From: Gammaproteobacteria bacterium
Lineage (GTDB): Bacteria; Pseudomonadota; Gammaproteobacteria; DAOWEP01
Length of the DNA: 7,232 bases
Reading direction: 5' to 3'
Assembly: GCA_030638455.1 (NCBI GenBank)
Contig: DAOWEP010000141.1
Location: 1-7,232, forward strand
Shown here piece by piece: positions 4,515 through 7,232 of the stretch. The notes beneath the pieces are model-generated. The model was not told the origin of the DNA, searched no databases, and worked only from the letters and a program-made list of their open reading frames with translations. The position numbers were made by a program, and so were the translations under genes. Position 1 is the stretch's first letter. Every line of letters begins with the position of its first letter.

Positions 4515-6526
4515 GCTTTTTCATGTAATAGTTGTTGAGAGAAAAGATATTTTTCTGACTCTGGCGGACTTCCGTTCAGGCAATTCAGTTTTTCAATATT
4601 AATGCCTGCTCGTGTCAGGTTTTCCTGTAATTCATCCATGTGTTTCTGGAACAGGGCCGTTGTGTGTTTCTCTTCAAGCCAGAAAATTGTGGATATCTTG
4701 TCTCCAGACAAAGAGATTCGTGCATGAACAGGCCCGAGCCCTTCCAGTGTAAAAGATAGGCGAATAGTCCATGCGAATCTATTCTCTGGTTCGGTGTCAG
4801 TATGTTGTTGGTCATCTCTCTCTATATGCAGGTGGAAAATATCCGCACCATCCTCTTTTCTAACAGGGATCTCCATTGCCCAGGCTTGTTTTGTGTCCGT
4901 GTCCTGGGGCTGCTGTGTACTTAATTGATGGAATTGAACGCGAGCCAATGATGACTCAACATCCCTAAGCAAGGTTGTGATTAAGTGGTCTATTGAAGAC
5001 ATCTGGTTGACTGTTGCCTGGGCGCGTGACTGGGCGACAGGAATACCTTTTTTGGCCTGCAAATAGTTCAGGTCTTCTGCGCTTGACAGGGCCTTTAGTA
5101 ATTCCTCGTGGCCTGGTTGTGAGTTTCTGGCGGTGCCCTGGGTGTTAAAGAAAGCCGATATTCCGGGTATATTGCTGGTTCCAGCGGCAGGCACATTACC
5201 TGGTGCGGTTCGTTGTGGTGTTCCCAGTGTATTGCGAATTGTTTTTGCGGTATCACGAACCTGGTCCGAAATGTTTCTGGCAATTTCCAGTGCTTTCTGG
5301 ATATTTGTTCTGGTATCGGGTGATTGTGATGCCTGTTGTTTGTCTGCTGAGGTCTTTTTTCCTGTATTTGTAATAGTTTGTTCAAGTATTTTCCCGTCTC
5401 GTTGGTTCCTGGATATCAGGTGTTCAATAACTGATTTATTAAGTAGAAGCCTGTTGGCAAGCAGTATGTTAGAGAATTTATTGCTAATGACGGGTGTGAA
5501 GGAAAAGGCCTTGTATGAATCAGTTCGAGCGAAAGAAGTTTTATTAATAACAGATGTATTTAGTTGGAACCTGTTTTCAGGCAGTCTATCAGAGACTGAC
5601 TTACCAGTGACAGGGTTAAGGGCGCCTGGTTTTCCGGCGAGTGTATTACCAGAAACCAGTTTATTAACAAGATGGTTTGAAATGTTAATCTTGTCGGAAG
5701 CAGACAGTTCTCCCCGGTTATTGGTAACGGACGCGTTGATAAAAGGCCTGTTTGTAATCAGGTTGCCTGTTTTAGCGTAGTTAATAACTGATTTGTTAGT
5801 AGGAGATTTGCTGTTATCTGGCATGTTTGGAACGAGTCTGTCAGTAACTGGTATAGCACTCTTCGGATTACTGGTCTGCGTGGGGCTAATTTTTGAGGGC
5901 GTCTGATTGTGGCTGAGTGTCTCTATAGCTTGCTGTAATTTTAAAAGACCAGCTTTCAAATCCTGTTGAATACCTTTGTCATTTGAACCGGAATGTTTAG
6001 CGGTCAACTTGTTTTCCAGAAAGATGCCTGAATTATTGATTGCCTGCCGTAAGCCATCAGGTGTGCTTACATTTCTGGCGTCAGGTAAAAGGTTAAAAAA
6101 TGTCCTGGCAAGAACCAAAACCTCAGGAGGCAATGAGGAGTATTGTTGAGCAGGTTGACTAGAAAGAAAAGAGATGTTCGACAGTAACGGAGAAATCCCC
6201 AGTACCTGTTTTGGTAATACTGCACGTAGCGCGGCATTTACAATCGTATTCTTGTTGGTATCCGTTTGTGCAAGCTGGAGTATTGGTGGATCAGCCTGTT
6301 TGATTACCTCTAACACGAGTTTCTGACCAGCTTCCACGGGAAACTGTACTCTGGCTTCAAACTGGGTAGACTCGACCTGTAATTTGACTTGCCCATTCAG
6401 GGTTTGAGAGGTTGCTATTGCCTCCAGTAATTGCCCGGTCTGCCAGTTTCTTATTTCTGGCGGTATCGTTGTGCTGGTCGCCAGGGTGACCTTTGCAATA
6501 GCTTGTAAAAGCGGATTGATTTCCAT
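4511..6526 (-). CDS. fliK: Flagellar hook-length control protein FliK
   Basis: This 671-residue protein is secreted through the flagellar export apparatus. It measures the hook and then triggers the switch in substrate specificity through FlhB. The C-terminal domain (about 545-645) fits the Flg_hook domain: AWAMEIPV, a polar stretch, FAWTIRLSFTLEGLGPVHARISL, then ISTIFWLEE and helix KHMDELQENLTRAGI. The N-terminal part (1-110) is ordered, with GQVKLQV and an EARVQFPVEAGQKLVLEV beta segment. The long middle is low in complexity (Asn, Ser, Thr, Gln) and contains about seven 20-residue repeats at 244-381. FliK proteins vary in length mainly in this region. There is no Sec signal peptide, as expected for a type III substrate. 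No clear Shine-Dalgarno site lies before the ATG; the 20 bases upstream are AT-rich. It is transcribed away from the plus-strand GYF gene. Confidence 0.9.
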   Translation of the reverse strand: MEINPLLQAIAKVTLATSTTIPPEIRNWQTGQLLEAIATSQTLNGQVKLQVESTQFEARVQFPVEAGQKLVLEVIKQADPPILQLAQTDTNKNTIVNAALRAVLPKQVLGISPLLSNISFLSSQPAQQYSSLPPEVLVLARTFFNLLPDARNVSTPDGLRQAINNSGIFLENKLTAKHSGSNDKGIQQDLKAGLLKLQQAIETLSHNQTPSKISPTQTSNPKSAIPVTDRLVPNMPDNSKSPTNKSVINYAKTGNLITNRPFINASVTNNRGELSASDKINISNHLVNKLVSGNTLAGKPGALNPVTGKSVSDRLPENRFQLNTSVINKTSFARTDSYKAFSFTPVISNKFSNILLANRLLLNKSVIEHLISRNQRDGKILEQTITNTGKKTSADKQQASQSPDTRTNIQKALEIARNISDQVRDTAKTIRNTLGTPQRTAPGNVPAAGTSNIPGISAFFNTQGTARNSQPGHEELLKALSSAEDLNYLQAKKGIPVAQSRAQATVNQMSSIDHLITTLLRDVESSLARVQFHQLSTQQPQDTDTKQAWAMEIPVRKEDGADIFHLHIERDDQQHTDTEPENRFAWTIRLSFTLEGLGPVHARISLSGDKISTIFWLEEKHTTALFQKHMDELQENLTRAGINIEKLNCLNGSPPESEKYLFSQQLLHEKA
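5384..5797 (-). repeat. About seven degenerate ~60-bp (20-residue) repeats inside fliK
   Basis: Units begin at residues 244 (NKSVIN), 264 (NASVTN), 284 (NHLVNK), 304 (NPVTGK), 323 (NTSVIN), 345 (PVISNK) and 363 (NKSVIE), with lengths of 20, 20, 20, 19, 22, 18 and about 19. Many units end in an NRxxL-type segment (NRPFI, NRFQL, NRLLL). The consensus is roughly N-x-S-V-I-N, a variable part with Leu near the middle, then N-R-x-x-L. DNA identity between units is low, which points to old duplications. Confidence 0.65.
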
Positions 6527-6563
6527 GTTTGACTATAATTGGCTAATAAGTGGAGCTTGTCAT

Positions 6564-6592
6564 TAAATAATAGCTCAAATACTGGTTTTCAA
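6564..6592 (-). promoter_or_regulatory. Plausible sigma70-type promoter for fliK
   Basis: On the minus strand, TTGAAA (6592-6587) and TATTTA (6569-6564) are separated by 17 bases. The -10 box lies about 38 bases before the fliK ATG. No sigma54 (GG-N10-GC) or sigma28 signature was recognised here, though flagellar genes often use them. Confidence 0.35.
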
Positions 6593-6603
6593 TGGGTATT
6601 GTG

Positions 6604-6620
6604 TTATCTTTTCAAGATAA
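6604..6620. repeat. Perfect 7-bp hairpin between divergent fliK and the GYF gene
   Basis: TTATCTT (6604-6610) pairs with AAGATAA (6614-6620) around a TTC loop. It sits just upstream of the proposed fliK -35 box and about 80 bases upstream of the GYF gene start. A symmetric site in a divergent promoter region could be an operator; it has no T-run that would make it a terminator. Confidence 0.45.
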
Positions 6621-6697
6621 GAAAACTTCATTAGCGAATACAACAGTTTGATATTAAATGTATATTTTGGTTAAGAATACACGGGTGTCCGGATATA

Positions 6698-7232
6698 ATG
6701 GCTGAGCGCGACTACCAATACCATGTCTGGTACACACGGCACGCGGGAGAGGTCAGCGGGCCTTTTCCGATAGGCATGGTGCGCCGGTTCGTATTACTGG
6801 GTCGTTTGCATAGCAATGATGAGGTGAGTCCTGATAAGGAATATTGGCGACCAATAAAAGATGTTCCGGAGGTGATCCCGGAAGAAATGCGGGGCGTAAA
6901 AACTGATGAAGACCGTATGCGGCTGCAATTGGCACAAATACATGAAGATGATCGAGGTCTTGAGCGCGAGTTAGGTGATTCGAAGCCTTATCTTGGGCGC
7001 CGTAATCCTGATGAGCGACGTAGCCCAGAAATGGAGGAGGTGATTGCCAGACGCGAAGCACGCGAAGCCATTGAAGGCAAAAAGGGACAGGGTAAAAGTG
7101 TTCTGTTGTCTACAGTATTTATAACCACATTGCTGGCATTATTAGTGTGGGGTGGTCTATTTGTGTATACCCGGGTACCTGAAAATCAAGTTAAAAAACT
7201 CCAGTGTGATGCACCTCCTGTACCCGGCGTAA
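6698..7232 (+). CDS. GYF_2-domain membrane protein (partial, 3' end outside window)
   Basis: The frame opens at ATG 6698 and is still open at the window edge after 178 codons. Residues about 10-60 fit the GYF_2 (DUF4339) pattern: VWYTRHAGEVSGPF, then MVRRFVLLGRLHSNDEVSPD and a Trp at 50. In these proteins the WY...GPF part forms a peptide-binding surface. Residues about 60-133 are charged and probably helical (ERELGD, RREAREAIEGKK). One membrane helix follows at about 134-158 (SVLLSTVFITTLLALLVW and on), preceded by Lys/Arg-rich sequence, so the GYF domain should be cytoplasmic and what follows periplasmic. The part after the helix begins QCDAPPVPGV; such a Cys/Pro segment could lead into a repeat domain such as pentapeptide repeats, but this is a guess. 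CCGGA is a weak ribosome binding site. Its function is unknown. Confidence 0.75.
   Translation, partial: MAERDYQYHVWYTRHAGEVSGPFPIGMVRRFVLLGRLHSNDEVSPDKEYWRPIKDVPEVIPEEMRGVKTDEDRMRLQLAQIHEDDRGLERELGDSKPYLGRRNPDERRSPEMEEVIARREAREAIEGKKGQGKSVLLSTVFITTLLALLVWGGLFVYTRVPENQVKKLQCDAPPVPGV

Noticed and set aside
5133..5780. Long (215-codon) open frame on the plus strand
   Set aside because: It lies wholly antisense to fliK, which has clear family motifs at both ends. The product is a Leu/Ser/Val-rich mix typical of reverse-strand reading, with no recognisable motif.
6753..7061. 102-codon minus-strand frame
   Set aside because: It is antisense to the GYF_2-type gene, whose domain motif is visible on the plus strand.

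Overview
The window looks like part of a polar-flagellar and chemotaxis locus of a gammaproteobacterium with moderate GC content (roughly the mid-40s per cent by eye). The gene order is what points there: the tail of a probable MotD stator gene, a ParA-family ATPase of the ParC type, a long CheW-like protein of the ParP type, cheW and a DUF2802 membrane protein. This block is typical of Pseudomonas, Vibrio and sulfur-oxidising gammaproteobacteria. I cannot name a species.

Plus strand, 1-2023: three tightly coupled genes, the motD tail, parC and parP, each joined to the next by an ATGA stop/start overlap. In Vibrio-type systems ParC and ParP place the chemosensory array at the flagellated pole and hold it there. 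From 2024 to 2370 the operon is interrupted by 347 bases. That gap holds a possible 34-codon ORF, a perfect 8-bp inverted repeat and a weak promoter candidate. Then come cheW, a small highly charged uncharacterised protein, a possible 27-codon ORF, a single-pass DUF2802 protein, and an 80-residue HMA-fold-like protein that lacks the metal-binding CxxC. The last has a strong ribosome binding site right beside a hairpin.

Minus strand, 4152-6526: a convergent pair, fliK (hook-length control, 671 aa) followed by a small FlhB-like export-switch protein, again with an ATGA overlap. FliK controls hook length by way of the C-terminal domain of FlhB, so this pairing makes functional sense. FliK carries a run of about seven degenerate repeats of about 20 residues in its middle. 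The convergent gap (3940-4151) holds a strong stem-loop.

Plus strand, 6698-end: a gene divergent from fliK that starts a membrane protein with an N-terminal GYF_2-type domain and one transmembrane helix. It runs off the window. The 171-base divergent spacer holds a perfect 7-bp hairpin and a plausible sigma70-type promoter for fliK.

No RNA gene, CRISPR array, intact mobile element or replication origin was seen. The main unknowns are the small proteins wedged between the motility genes.
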